From positions 2,145,001 through 2,209,000 of the forward strand of contig CP065014.1 in assembly GCA_016700335.1 (NCBI GenBank): 64,000 bases of DNA, given 5' to 3'. This document shows positions 17,348 to 26,406 of this stretch, piece after piece; positions within the stretch are counted from its first letter, which is position 1; each line of letters starts with the position of its first letter. A program made the position numbers and the translations under genes. The notes beneath the pieces were generated by a model. It saw only the letters and a program-made list of their open reading frames with translations. It was not told where the DNA came from and made no database searches. This DNA is from Chlorobiota bacterium (lineage in GTDB: Bacteria; Bacteroidota; Ignavibacteria; OLB7).

Positions 17348-18139
17348 TTGTTTAAAGACTTTTTCTTTATTGCTGGTCCTTGCTTAGTCGAATCACATGA
17401 TTTGATATTTGAAGTTGCAGAAAAACTTTCATCTATTAAAAAGAAATATAATGTTCCAATTATATTAAAAGGATCATTTAAAAAAGCCAATAGAACTAGT
17501 ATATCTGGAGTTATGACAACAGGTACTGAAGAATCACTTACTGCATTAAATAATGCTGGGAAGTTTTATAATATGCCTACTCTAACAGATGTTCATACTG
17601 AAAGTGATGCAATTTTAGCTTCAAAATATGTTGATGTACTTCAAATTCCAGCATTCTTATCTAGGCAAACAGAATTGATTCAAACTGCTGCAAAAACTGG
17701 CAAATGGGTTAATATTAAAAAGGGACAGTTTATGGCACCTGATGATATGAAATTTGCTGTTGAAAAAGTAAAAATTACTGGTCATAATAAAGTTATGATA
17801 TGTGAAAGAGGTTCTTCATTTGGGTATCATAATTTGGTTGTAGATATGAGAGGTTTGATAATTATGAGAGAGTCTGGGGTTCCAGTAATTTATGATGCAA
17901 CTCATTCATTACAATTACCTTCTGGTGAAAATGGTAAATCTGGAGGAAACTCAGAATATGTTTTGCCATTAGCAAGAGCTGCAGTTTCTGTTGGTGTTAA
18001 TGGGGTATTCTTTGAAACTCATCCAAATCCTGTTAAAGCTTTATCGGATTCAGCAACTCAATTGGATTTAAAGAAAGCTGATCAGTTTGTTGAACAAATT
18101 TTAGATTTAAATAGGTTAGTCAAAAGCTTTCAGTCTTAA
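17348..18139 (+). CDS. kdsA: 3-deoxy-8-phosphooctulonate synthase
   Basis: It condenses phosphoenolpyruvate and arabinose 5-phosphate to Kdo 8-phosphate for the lipopolysaccharide inner core. The 263-residue product starts at a TTG, since no ATG is available in frame upstream and the IAGPC motif begins only seven residues in. Seen motifs are FFIAGPCLVES, KGSFKKANRTSI, TDVHTE, LQIPAFLSRQTELIQTAAKTGKWVNIKKGQF, DATHSLQLPSG and FFETHPNP. The Cys in IAGPC marks the metal-dependent (class II) type. It stands alone, so other Kdo genes must be elsewhere. Confidence 0.96.
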   Translation: MFKDFFFIAGPCLVESHDLIFEVAEKLSSIKKKYNVPIILKGSFKKANRTSISGVMTTGTEESLTALNNAGKFYNMPTLTDVHTESDAILASKYVDVLQIPAFLSRQTELIQTAAKTGKWVNIKKGQFMAPDDMKFAVEKVKITGHNKVMICERGSSFGYHNLVVDMRGLIIMRESGVPVIYDATHSLQLPSGENGKSGGNSEYVLPLARAAVSVGVNGVFFETHPNPVKALSDSATQLDLKKADQFVEQILDLNRLVKSFQS

Positions 18140-18180
18140 AAGAATTATTTATTAAACTTTAATACTATTGATTATTAATT

Positions 18181-18834
18181 TTATAGAATTTTAATTTTAC
18201 TTGTTCTAAACAACCACTCTTTTAATGTTCTTTCAATTTCTTCATTTGACTTATTATTTTTGTACATTTCTTTTAAATCTCTTTGCCTAAAAACTTCATA
18301 TAAAGTTACTGCACATGCAACAGAAATGTTTAAACTTTCAACTAATCCATTCATTGGAATATTGATATTCCCATCTGATAATTCATTGGCGGTTCTAGAT
18401 ACTCCTTTGTGTTCATTTCCAAAAACAATTGCAATTGGTACTGTGAAATCAACATCATAAATAGATTTTGAATTTTCATTTAAATCTGTTGTATAAATTT
18501 TAACACCTGCATTTTTTAATTTTTTAAAACAACTTTCAATAGTATCATACTTGGAAGATTTAATCCATTTCCAAGTTCCAGAGGAAGACTTTTTGTTAAA
18601 TACTGGAAATTCTTCTTCAACATATACTAAATGTACTTCTCCAACACCCACACTATCGCATGTTCTAAGGACTGCAGATACATTATGAGGGTCAAAAACA
18701 TCTTCTAATATTAAATGCAAATCATTTTGTCTGCGGGAAATAACTTCTCTAAATTTAGTTACTCTATTTTCTGTTTTAAAATATACCGGATTAATTAATT
18801 CATCAGGATCGGGAACGAAAGCTTTTCTTTTCAT
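18181..18834 (-). CDS. trmH: tRNA (guanosine-2'-O)-methyltransferase, TrmH/SpoU family
   Basis: A SPOUT-fold methyltransferase expected to methylate the ribose of G18 in tRNA using S-adenosylmethionine. The open frame reaches 18936, but I chose the ATG at 18834 (MKRKAFVPDPDEL). The 34 extra residues are a hydrophobic AT-rich stretch with no family match. The 217-residue product shows motif 1 (DPHNVSAVLRTCDSVGVGEVHLV), motif 2 (IAIVFGNEHKGVS) and motif 3 (IPMNGLVESLNISVACAVTLYEVFRQR). The ending fits TrmH better than RlmB. It is convergent with kdsA, 41 bases apart. Confidence 0.92.
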   Translation of the reverse strand: MKRKAFVPDPDELINPVYFKTENRVTKFREVISRRQNDLHLILEDVFDPHNVSAVLRTCDSVGVGEVHLVYVEEEFPVFNKKSSSGTWKWIKSSKYDTIESCFKKLKNAGVKIYTTDLNENSKSIYDVDFTVPIAIVFGNEHKGVSRTANELSDGNINIPMNGLVESLNISVACAVTLYEVFRQRDLKEMYKNNKSNEEIERTLKEWLFRTSKIKIL

Positions 18835-19014
18835 ACTAAGTATAAAATTGCTAATAATTAATTTGTGATTTAAAAATAAATAAATAATTACTGTTATGAA
18901 AATCTGTTTTAAAGTGTTCTTGTTATATGAAATCAAATTTATTTAAAAATTATTTTTAGTACTAATAATTTAATTTACTAGAATTTACTTATTAACTTTA
19001 ATTTTAACTTAACC

Positions 19015-19089
19015 ATGAAATGTACATTAATTTTTTTCGGAGTTCTAGCACTATTTATTGTGTTAGCATTTAGAACATTAGCCTTCTAA
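19015..19089 (+). CDS. Possible 24-residue membrane micropeptide
   Basis: ATG at 19015 opens a 24-codon frame starting MKCTLIFFGVLALFIVLAF. It is essentially one hydrophobic helix with a Lys at the start and an Arg near the end, so a single-span membrane peptide is possible. It lies in a 619-base gap between trmH and nusB and is the only coding-like segment there. A strong terminator follows 175 bases later, with no other plus-strand gene to explain it. The upstream ACTTAACC has no Shine-Dalgarno sequence. It could be chance; the rest of the gap (18835-19014 and 19090-19264) is featureless AT-rich DNA. Confidence 0.3.
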   Translation: MKCTLIFFGVLALFIVLAFRTLAF

Positions 19090-19264
19090 TTTACAATAAC
19101 AAATTACTTTTTAACTTGGATTATATGATCTTATTTTAAATGTTACTTTTGATTTTTATACTTTAATACTTCTTACAAATTATTGTTTTGATAAATTTAA
19201 TTTTAGTAATAATTTTATAAAAATATTAAACAGAATTCTAATGATTTCCTATAATAATTTTACA

Positions 19265-19296
19265 AAAAAAGGTTGGATATCTATTCAACCTTTTTT
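19265..19296 (+). terminator. Intrinsic terminator upstream of nusB
   Basis: An 11-bp stem (19265-19275 with 19286-19296, GGTTG core) with six T in the right arm and six A in the left works in both directions. No annotated plus-strand gene ends before it, so it implies a short transcript in 18940-19296. Confidence 0.8.
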
Positions 19297-19409
19297 ATTG
19301 ACAAAATTTTAGATGACATATTTTGTAAAATTAATATTTAAGGCGAATTAGATAATTTATTACTTTAAAAATTTCAAATTATTATCTTAAAAAATTAATG
19401 GATTAAGTT

Positions 19410-19417
19410 TATTTTTG
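19410..19417 (+). promoter_or_regulatory. Candidate -7 box of nusB
   Basis: TATTTTTG matches TAnnTTTG, 36 bases before the nusB ATG. The -33 region is only AT-rich. Confidence 0.35.
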
Positions 19418-19453
19418 TATATGTAATTTTTTTAAAAAAGTTTTTTGAAATAA

Positions 19454-19936
19454 ATGCAAATAGATAACTCAAAATTAATTAACAGAAGAACAGTTCGCGA
19501 ACGTGTGATGCAATCTTTGTATGCTCAGATTGTTAGTGAAGATAAAATTGATATTATTGCGGAAAGAATTTTGTATCCTGATTTTAAGAACAAACCAGAT
19601 TTAATGGAGTTTGCTGTCAAACTTATAAGAGTTGCGTTTAATAATCGAGCCGAATTTGATAAAATTATAGTTGAAACTACTAGTAATTGGGAGCTTAATA
19701 GAATTGCTATTGTTGATAAAGCATTAATTTATATTGGCTTAGCTGAGTTTACTCATTTCCCAGAAATCCCACCTAAAGTTACAATTAATGAAGCTATTGA
19801 AATTTCTAAAATTTATTCTACTGAAAAATCGGGTGTATTTATCAATGGTATACTTGATGGTGCTTTAGATTATATTAAAATAAATGGTGGAATTAATAAA
19901 ACTGGAAGAGGATTAATTGATGAATCATTGCTGTAA
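19454..19936 (+). CDS. nusB: Transcription antitermination factor NusB
   Basis: NusB binds boxA RNA with S10 (NusE) and allows antitermination of rRNA operons. The 160-residue all-helical product begins with the family's RRTVRERVMQSLYAQ segment. Then come TTSNWELNRIAIVDKALIYIGLAEF, PPKVTINEAIEISKIYSTEKSGVFINGILD and a short tail. These correspond to the second half of NusB, the best conserved part. It is followed after 8 bases by a DUF445 gene, so the two are probably cotranscribed. Confidence 0.95.
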   Translation: MQIDNSKLINRRTVRERVMQSLYAQIVSEDKIDIIAERILYPDFKNKPDLMEFAVKLIRVAFNNRAEFDKIIVETTSNWELNRIAIVDKALIYIGLAEFTHFPEIPPKVTINEAIEISKIYSTEKSGVFINGILDGALDYIKINGGINKTGRGLIDESLL

Positions 19937-19944
19937 ATTTAATT

Positions 19945-21210
19945 ATGCTAAAAGAAGTAAAAAATGAAAAAGAAATTGCGTTAAAAAAAATGAAGTTATT
20001 TGCAACTTCTATTTTTATTTTAATGGCTTTAATTTTCATTACTACCCTCCACTTTGTTAATATTCCTTTTATTGGTTATATTAATTCTTTTGCTGAATCT
20101 GCAATGGTAGGTGCTTTGGCTGACTGGTTCGCAGTTGTAGCACTTTTCAAACACCCATTAGGAATCCCAATTTGGCACACAGCAATTATACCAAAAAAGA
20201 AAAAAGAAATTGGGAAAAATCTAGCTTTTTTTGTTGAGTCAAGGTTGTTATCAATTGATGCAATTACTAATGAATTAAAAAATGTATCTGCTTCAAAATT
20301 TATAATAGAATTTATTTCAGTTGAGGCTAACAAAGTAAAAATTACAGATTTTGTATCCGATGGAATTTTATATTTTCTGAATCAAATTGATGATTCAATA
20401 ATTAAGAAAAAAATTTCTAATTTAATCACAGAAAAATTAAACAATTTACAACCAGCTCCCTTGTTTGCTAAAGGATTAGATATTTTAATCAAGAATGGCA
20501 AACATGAAATTTTTATTAATAATGGGATTAATTTTTTAAGCGAATGGTTACCTACTCATAGACAAAGAATTAAAATTATAATTGAAAATTATCTAGAAAA
20601 AATTTTAAAATGGGGGAGTAATTTAGTTCCAGATACTTTCGTTGAAAGCATTACTGAAAAAGCTTTAGAGACAATAATTGAGCAATTAAATGAAGCTCAG
20701 AAAGATAAAAATCACGTTTTAAGAGTTTCAATTGAGGAAAAATTGAATGAACTTACTCTTAACCTTGCCACCAATCCAGATTACTCATTACAACTAAATG
20801 AATGGAAAAATGGTATATTAAACAACAGTAATCTAAAGGATAGTATTGATAGTTTATGGGATAAATTAAAATTATTAGTTATTGAAGATTTAGATTCAAA
20901 TGATAAATCCAAAATTAAAAATTCAATTTTACAATTTTTAGAAAATTTCCAAAATAAAATCGCAATTGACCCTAATTTGCAAAGCAAGATTGATGATTCA
21001 TTTAGGAATGTTGTTGTAACAATCATAAAAGAAAATCATACAACTATTGGCAATATGATAAATAAAGTTATAGATTCTTGGGATGAAAAAAAATTATCTT
21101 ATGAAATTGAAACTAACTTAGGTCGTGATTTGCAATTTATTAGATTAAACGGAACCATAATTGGTGGATTTGTTGGGTTGTTAATTCATTTTATTAAAGG
21201 ATTAATTTGA
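19945..21210 (+). CDS. DUF445 family membrane protein
   Basis: The 421-residue product has a hydrophobic helix at residues 14-34. The DUF445 signature follows (FIGYINSFAESAMVGALADWFAVVALFKHPLGIPIWHTAIIPKKKKEIG), then a long helical central region, and a second signature and membrane segment at the end (RLNGTIIGGFVGLLIHFIKGLI). Both ends are thus membrane-anchored with a soluble helical domain between. The function of DUF445 is unknown. It overlaps no gene but is tightly linked to nusB. Confidence 0.9.
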   Translation: MLKEVKNEKEIALKKMKLFATSIFILMALIFITTLHFVNIPFIGYINSFAESAMVGALADWFAVVALFKHPLGIPIWHTAIIPKKKKEIGKNLAFFVESRLLSIDAITNELKNVSASKFIIEFISVEANKVKITDFVSDGILYFLNQIDDSIIKKKISNLITEKLNNLQPAPLFAKGLDILIKNGKHEIFINNGINFLSEWLPTHRQRIKIIIENYLEKILKWGSNLVPDTFVESITEKALETIIEQLNEAQKDKNHVLRVSIEEKLNELTLNLATNPDYSLQLNEWKNGILNNSNLKDSIDSLWDKLKLLVIEDLDSNDKSKIKNSILQFLENFQNKIAIDPNLQSKIDDSFRNVVVTIIKENHTTIGNMINKVIDSWDEKKLSYEIETNLGRDLQFIRLNGTIIGGFVGLLIHFIKGLI

Positions 21211-21236
21211 TTATTGAATAATTAAGAATATTTTTG
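21206..21236 (+). promoter_or_regulatory. Bacteroidota-type promoter of the 21313 surface protein
   Basis: TTTG (21206-21209), a 19-base spacer, then TATTTTTG (21229-21236): both boxes match the TTTG / TAnnTTTG consensus exactly. This is the best promoter in the window. The predicted leader is about 70 bases. Confidence 0.6.
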
Positions 21237-21312
21237 TTTTAAATTAGTTGTCTTTTCATTAGTTTAGGTGTCTTTATTAGTTATCAATCATAAACTTTTT
21301 CTTATAAAAAAC

Positions 21313-24300
21313 ATGAAAAATAATTTTTTCATTTTACTTGTATTGTTATTTGTATCATATTTTAATACTAGTTTTTCGCAAAGCGATGGTGGTATAAAAA
21401 ATTTAGGAGCAACTGCATTAACTAATTCTGGCAAAGAATTCTATTTTTCTTTACCTGCCAATTGGGAACAAACTTCAGCAAGCGTCAGATACATTAGGCT
21501 TTATATTACTTCTGGAGTCAAAACAGAAGTAAGCATCTATGCTGGAACAAGTTTAAAGAAAAAACTTTACACTGTCCCTTATGATATTGTAACTTATGAT
21601 TTAAGCCCAGAAGAAGCTCAAATTTATAAAAGGAATGATAGAACTCCTTTGCCAGAAGATTTGAAGTACGAAAAGAAAGCTATTAGGATACTAGCAAAAC
21701 AAGCTATTGTAGTTTATTGTATTAATAGAATTTCCTTTACAAGCGATGGAATTTTGGCTTTACCAGTAAATGGTTTAGGAAAAGAATACATGGTTGCAAC
21801 TTCTCCTAATTTTGCAACTGCATTACAATTTTTACCAGCTGAAGTTAAAATAACTGCTCCATTTGATGAAACATCAGTTGTTATAACATTACCTGAAGGA
21901 AGCTCAACAGTTTCTCATGATGCAAAGGATGGATCTTTTACTGTAGAGTTAGATAAGGGTGATGTGTTTGCAATGATGACAAAAATACCTGCAATAGATA
22001 TTTCTGGAGCAATTATTACTTCGAATAAGCCTATATCCGTAATTGCGGGACACATGTGTACATATTTACCAACTTTTCAATATCCAGCTTGTGATTATCT
22101 TGTTGAGACAATGTTGCCTATTAGTGCTTGGGGTAAAGTTTACCATTCAGTTCATTATGCAACTAGAAGAAAAGGAGATTATTATAAGATATTTGCAGGA
22201 GAAGAAAATGCAACTATTTTTATTAATGGCAAGAAAAATGGTATTATTACAAGAAAAGGTGGCGGCAACGGAACAGGATTTCTTGAATATCTTCCACCAG
22301 ATATTAACCCAGTAGAAATTATTTCAGATAAAAAAATATATGTTGGTCAATACAATAACTCACAAACTTATGATGGTGTGCCAAGTGATCCATTTTATTT
22401 AATGCTAACACCATTAGAACAATATCAAAAGCAATTTGTGTTTTGTACTCCTGCAGCAGATTTCCCAAAAAATTACATTAATGTTGTATGCGATTCAGTC
22501 GGATTTTATGATTTAGAACTAGCTCCTGGAGGTAGTAATAATTTTAAAAAAATGACCGATTTGTATGATAACACATTCCAGATTTTCCCAACTTTAATAA
22601 ATGGAAGAAGGTATGTTGGGAAAACTTTCTTGATTCAACCTGGCACTTACAGAGTTCGTTGTAGTCAACCTTTTGCAGCATATATTTATGGTTATGGTGA
22701 GTTTGATTCTTATGGTTATCCGTTATCAGTAGCTACAGGTGACTTAAGTTCGCTGGATAAAGATGCCCCAGTAATTGATAAAGTATTTGATTGTGGCAAT
22801 GTAAAAGCAACAGTAAAAGATTACCCAGATGATCAGAATGTAAGAAGTAATTTGTCTTCAATTGATTTAGATCCTGAATCATTTAACTATGATTTAGTTG
22901 TTGCTGATTTCGTTCCTGGTGTATCAAGAACCACTACATTAGAATTGAACCCAATTGATAAAACTCAACAAGCACATGCAATTATCGTTATGTCAGATAT
23001 GGCTGGAAATTTTAGCCTTGATACTGTTGATTACAATCCGGTTGACGTTGATTTAACTCCAAAACCAATAGATTTTGGAGAGACATCCAACGGTCAAAAA
23101 ATTACAGCTAAAGCAGTACTTAAAAATTTATCTTTCGATGAATTACAAATTAAAAGACTTTATTTGTTAAAAGGAAATGTTGGTTTTAAAATAGTTTCAC
23201 CTTTAGGTACTTTTAAGTTATCTCCAAAAGGAAGTGGTAAAGATACTGTAATAGTAGATTTAGAATTTATTGGTACAAAAGGGGGGAATTATGAAGATTC
23301 AATTCTAGTTGAAGGTCTCTGTGCTGGAAAAAGTTTAACTTTATTGAAAGCATTTATAGGTGAACCAATAATTAAAGTTAGTGATAAAAATTTTGGAACT
23401 CACATTGTTGGCACAACAAATAGAGATAGTATTTTCATAACAAACATTGCTCAAAATGGTCCTCAATTAGTAATATCAGGAGCAACTGGTCCATTTGGGA
23501 AAAATTTAGATGATGTATTTTCATTACCAAACGGATTTCCAGCATTCCCTTTAAAACTCAAACCTAAGGACACAGTTTACCTAAAAGTTAATTTCAAACC
23601 TAATGAAGTTAAGGATTATTTAGATTCAGTAGTTTTTGCAAATAATGCACCATTTAACGTATTAAATGATAGTGTTGGAATTCTACAAGGTAAAGGAGTT
23701 CAACCTCAATTAATTGCCACTGATTATGATTGGAGGAGAAGAAGAGTTAAAACTGGATGGTTCCCTGCTAAAGTCTATTTAGTAAATTTAGGAACATCAA
23801 ATTCTCAAGTAAATGGTGTTAGTTCTTATGTTGGAGATACTTCAGACTTTAGGTTAACATCAGCATCTTTAGCTAAATTAAATAATCTAAATATAAATCC
23901 AAAAGATTCTATACCACTGGATGTTGAATTCAATCCATCTGTTAAAGGCAATAGACAAATGATTATCAATTACAATGTTATTGTTGGAGGAACTGATGTT
24001 AAGTCAGTGTTGAAAGGAATTGGAACTTATCCATTTCTAGCAACAAAAGACTATGATTATGGAACTTTGATTGTTGGTGAAAAAACTGAGAATAAACGAA
24101 TTGTTGAATTTTGGATTCAAGGAGACCAATTTTTTGATTCAGTAACAATTACTAAATTCGATTTCACAAATACTCCAGAAGGTGATTATAGAATGGCAAA
24201 CGTACCTTCACTACCAATTACTATGAAAATAGGTAGTAATGATACAGTTCGATTAGAGGGGTATTTCAATGCAAAAGTTGGAGGAATTAGATTAGCACAA

Positions 24301-25413
24301 GTAAAAGCTGTAACTCGTGACAATGTTGATACAACTTCACATTGGAGCGGTGTTGGAATAATAGACGGATTAGAAGGCATTGGAGTAGCATTCCCAGATT
24401 TATGTGCACCAGCAGATTCACTTTTAAATGCAGTATTAACAAATACAGGTCAAACTCCAATTACAATCGACAGCCTAAGTTTATCAGGTTTAGGAAGTGA
24501 ATTCTCAATTGTATCTCCAAACCCAAAACTGTCTTTTACAATTCCTGTTGGGGGCAAGCAATCTGTTCAAATAAGATTCAAACCATTTACCAAAACTAAA
24601 CAAAATGGTAAGTTGTTGGTTCATTATGGTTCACCAAAATCTCCACTTCAGCTTGATGTTAGTGGAAATACAATTGAAGTTGCTGCTTTAATTTCTGCAA
24701 CTCTCACAGGTGATTTTGATAAAGGTACAAAAGGTGAAATTGGTGGTGAAATTATTGTACATGTAAAATTTGATCAACTTCCTACACCAAAAATAAATTT
24801 ACTAGGTGGTTATACTGTTATTTTCAGATATGATCCAAGTGAAGTTGATCCTCAAAAAGCTAAAATAATATTAGGAAGAATGAATGGTACAAATGCTAAA
24901 GCTACAGTTAATCCATTATCAAAGGATGGTGAGTTAGTTATTGACGTTACTGGTATTGGAGAATTAAATGATATAGAAGAATTGATTGCTGTTCCTTTCA
25001 ATGTTTTATTAAATGAGAATTTAAGTAGAAATATAGAAGTTTCTTTACTGTTAGCTGGTTTAGGATGTGCAACTATAAATAAGGTTACACCTGTTATTGA
25101 TATTGTACCAGTTTGTGGCTTAAAATCAAGGTTGATTGAATTAACTAATAAAGTTTACTCACTAAAACAAAATGTTCCTAATCCATTTAATCCATCAACT
25201 AAAATTGAATATTCAATTGGATTAGATGGAAACACTGAATTTGTTTTAAGGGATATGAGTGGGAAAATTGTAAGTAGATTGCTTAAAACATATCAAAAGC
25301 CTGGATCATATGAAATTACATTAGATGTTACTAACTTACCTTCTGGTAATTATTATTATTCAATTTATTCGGGTGCTTGGAGTGAAACTAAAATGATGAC
25401 TATTGTAAAATAG
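21313..25413 (+). CDS. Giant T9SS-secreted surface protein with IgGFc-binding-like domain
   Basis: I chose the ATG at 21313 (MKNNFFILLVLLFVSYFNTSFSQ, a signal peptide) over an in-frame GTG at 21268, giving 1366 residues. The N-terminal 450 or so residues (GKEFYFSLPANWEQ, ILALPVNGLGKEYMVATSP, CDYLVETMLPISAWGKVYHS, YRVRCSQPFAAYIYGYG) resemble the prokaryotic IgGFc_binding domain. Several beta-sandwich, ASH/choice-of-anchor-D-like repeats follow (DFGETSNGQKI, DKNFGTHIVGTTNRDSIFI). Next is a cohesin-like segment (GYTVIFRYDPSEVDPQKAKI) and the type A sorting domain (LKQNVPNPFNPSTKIEYSI to MMTIVK). It is probably exported by T9SS and attached to the cell surface; the ligand is unknown. Its own promoter and terminator flank it. 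Confidence 0.85.
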   Translation: MKNNFFILLVLLFVSYFNTSFSQSDGGIKNLGATALTNSGKEFYFSLPANWEQTSASVRYIRLYITSGVKTEVSIYAGTSLKKKLYTVPYDIVTYDLSPEEAQIYKRNDRTPLPEDLKYEKKAIRILAKQAIVVYCINRISFTSDGILALPVNGLGKEYMVATSPNFATALQFLPAEVKITAPFDETSVVITLPEGSSTVSHDAKDGSFTVELDKGDVFAMMTKIPAIDISGAIITSNKPISVIAGHMCTYLPTFQYPACDYLVETMLPISAWGKVYHSVHYATRRKGDYYKIFAGEENATIFINGKKNGIITRKGGGNGTGFLEYLPPDINPVEIISDKKIYVGQYNNSQTYDGVPSDPFYLMLTPLEQYQKQFVFCTPAADFPKNYINVVCDSVGFYDLELAPGGSNNFKKMTDLYDNTFQIFPTLINGRRYVGKTFLIQPGTYRVRCSQPFAAYIYGYGEFDSYGYPLSVATGDLSSLDKDAPVIDKVFDCGNVKATVKDYPDDQNVRSNLSSIDLDPESFNYDLVVADFVPGVSRTTTLELNPIDKTQQAHAIIVMSDMAGNFSLDTVDYNPVDVDLTPKPIDFGETSNGQKITAKAVLKNLSFDELQIKRLYLLKGNVGFKIVSPLGTFKLSPKGSGKDTVIVDLEFIGTKGGNYEDSILVEGLCAGKSLTLLKAFIGEPIIKVSDKNFGTHIVGTTNRDSIFITNIAQNGPQLVISGATGPFGKNLDDVFSLPNGFPAFPLKLKPKDTVYLKVNFKPNEVKDYLDSVVFANNAPFNVLNDSVGILQGKGVQPQLIATDYDWRRRRVKTGWFPAKVYLVNLGTSNSQVNGVSSYVGDTSDFRLTSASLAKLNNLNINPKDSIPLDVEFNPSVKGNRQMIINYNVIVGGTDVKSVLKGIGTYPFLATKDYDYGTLIVGEKTENKRIVEFWIQGDQFFDSVTITKFDFTNTPEGDYRMANVPSLPITMKIGSNDTVRLEGYFNAKVGGIRLAQVKAVTRDNVDTTSHWSGVGIIDGLEGIGVAFPDLCAPADSLLNAVLTNTGQTPITIDSLSLSGLGSEFSIVSPNPKLSFTIPVGGKQSVQIRFKPFTKTKQNGKLLVHYGSPKSPLQLDVSGNTIEVAALISATLTGDFDKGTKGEIGGEIIVHVKFDQLPTPKINLLGGYTVIFRYDPSEVDPQKAKIILGRMNGTNAKATVNPLSKDGELVIDVTGIGELNDIEELIAVPFNVLLNENLSRNIEVSLLLAGLGCATINKVTPVIDIVPVCGLKSRLIELTNKVYSLKQNVPNPFNPSTKIEYSIGLDGNTEFVLRDMSGKIVSRLLKTYQKPGSYEITLDVTNLPSGNYYYSIYSGAWSETKMMTIVK

Positions 25414-25443
25414 TTTATTGATCAACAATTTTATTTTTAGAAC

Positions 25444-25479
25444 AAAAAGACCGTGATAAAAAATTATCACGGTCTTTTT
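25444..25479. terminator. Bidirectional intrinsic terminator
   Basis: A perfect 16-bp stem (25444-25459 with 25464-25479, 4-base A loop) has A-rich and T-rich flanks. It serves both the plus-strand surface protein and the convergent minus-strand lamin-tail gene. Confidence 0.92.
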
Positions 25480-25486
25480 TTTGTTG

Positions 25487-26278
25487 TTAATTTAAGATAA
25501 ATTTACCAATATAGTGTTGATTTCCAAATAACAAATCTACAAAATAATTGCCGCGTAAGAATTCATTTATACCTAAGTTAACTCGTAAATCATTTGATAA
25601 TAATAAATTTTCTTTGATTAAAATTCCTAATTCATTATATATGTAAATATTTTTTCTGCCATATAAATTTGGTAAATCAATAGTAATAAATCCATTAGTC
25701 AGATGAGTAACAATGTGTAAATAAAAGTTGTTTTGATTTTTGAAATCGATACTTAACAGTTTTGAAGCTTTACAAATACTTGTAGAATTAAATATCCAAT
25801 TCGATGAATCTGATGCTGATTGGGTTAAAGAAATTCTTTGAAGAGAATATTTAAAACTTGAATTTCCTTTTTTACCCCAAGTATCTTTATAATAAAATGC
25901 TTCTGAAACATTCCTCTTATTATCAAGAATAATAATACTATCTCCACCAGTATTGTTAAAAGAATTCCATTTAATTATTGGTTGAGTTAACTTGCAATCA
26001 AAATCAGGATAAGCTCTAGTGAAACCTAGAGAATCAGCTGTAACAATTGCGTATGAATATGGTGCAATATTGCCGATAGAAAATTTTACAAATTCTTTTC
26101 CAGCATTATCTTTCACATACCAATCAGTTACATTAACTGTTGATCCAGAATTGTTGTACAACTCGAACCATTCTGGCTCTGGGTCGTTTGGAGAGTACAT
26201 AAGTTCAGTAATTAAGACTTGCGATACAAGAAGATTTGTACATACAATGAATAATAAGGCGAATAGGATTAATCTCAT
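25487..26278 (-). CDS. Secreted lamin-tail-domain protein with T9SS-like C-terminus
   Basis: The 263-residue product has a signal peptide (MRLILFALLFIVCTNLLVSQ). A lamin tail domain (LTD) follows: VLITELMYSPNDPEPEWFELYNNSGSTVNVTDWYVKD, then IAPYSYAIVTADS and GGDSIILDN, about residues 20-140. Bacterial LTDs occur in secreted proteins of this phylum, often with nucleases, but no nuclease domain is seen here. The last 75 residues (IDLPNLYGRKNIYIYNELG to GNYFVDLLFGNQHYIGKFILN) have the strand pattern of a T9SS type A sorting domain, though the usual PNP motif is missing. It is convergent with the giant surface gene. Confidence 0.75.
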   Translation of the reverse strand: MRLILFALLFIVCTNLLVSQVLITELMYSPNDPEPEWFELYNNSGSTVNVTDWYVKDNAGKEFVKFSIGNIAPYSYAIVTADSLGFTRAYPDFDCKLTQPIIKWNSFNNTGGDSIIILDNKRNVSEAFYYKDTWGKKGNSSFKYSLQRISLTQSASDSSNWIFNSTSICKASKLLSIDFKNQNNFYLHIVTHLTNGFITIDLPNLYGRKNIYIYNELGILIKENLLLSNDLRVNLGINEFLRGNYFVDLLFGNQHYIGKFILN

Positions 26279-26406
26279 GGCTTTAAGGTAATAATTTAAG
26301 GTTAAAATTTAATAAGTAACTTTAGGGAAAATCTTCAATTCAAATATACTTGTAATTCTTAATTATTTAAAAAATAATTAAAAATATTATTTGATATAAC
26401 TCAAAT

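Noticed and set aside
17254..17490. 78-residue minus-strand frame over the start of kdsA
   Set aside because: It is antisense to the strongly conserved KdsA N-terminus and has no family pattern of its own.
18835..18936. Upstream extension of trmH to 18936
   Set aside because: The extra 34 residues are hydrophobic and AT-driven with no TrmH similarity; the ATG at 18834 gives the usual length.
21268..21312. GTG start at 21268 for the giant surface protein
   Set aside because: The ATG at 21313 begins a textbook signal peptide, and the extra 15 residues would precede it.
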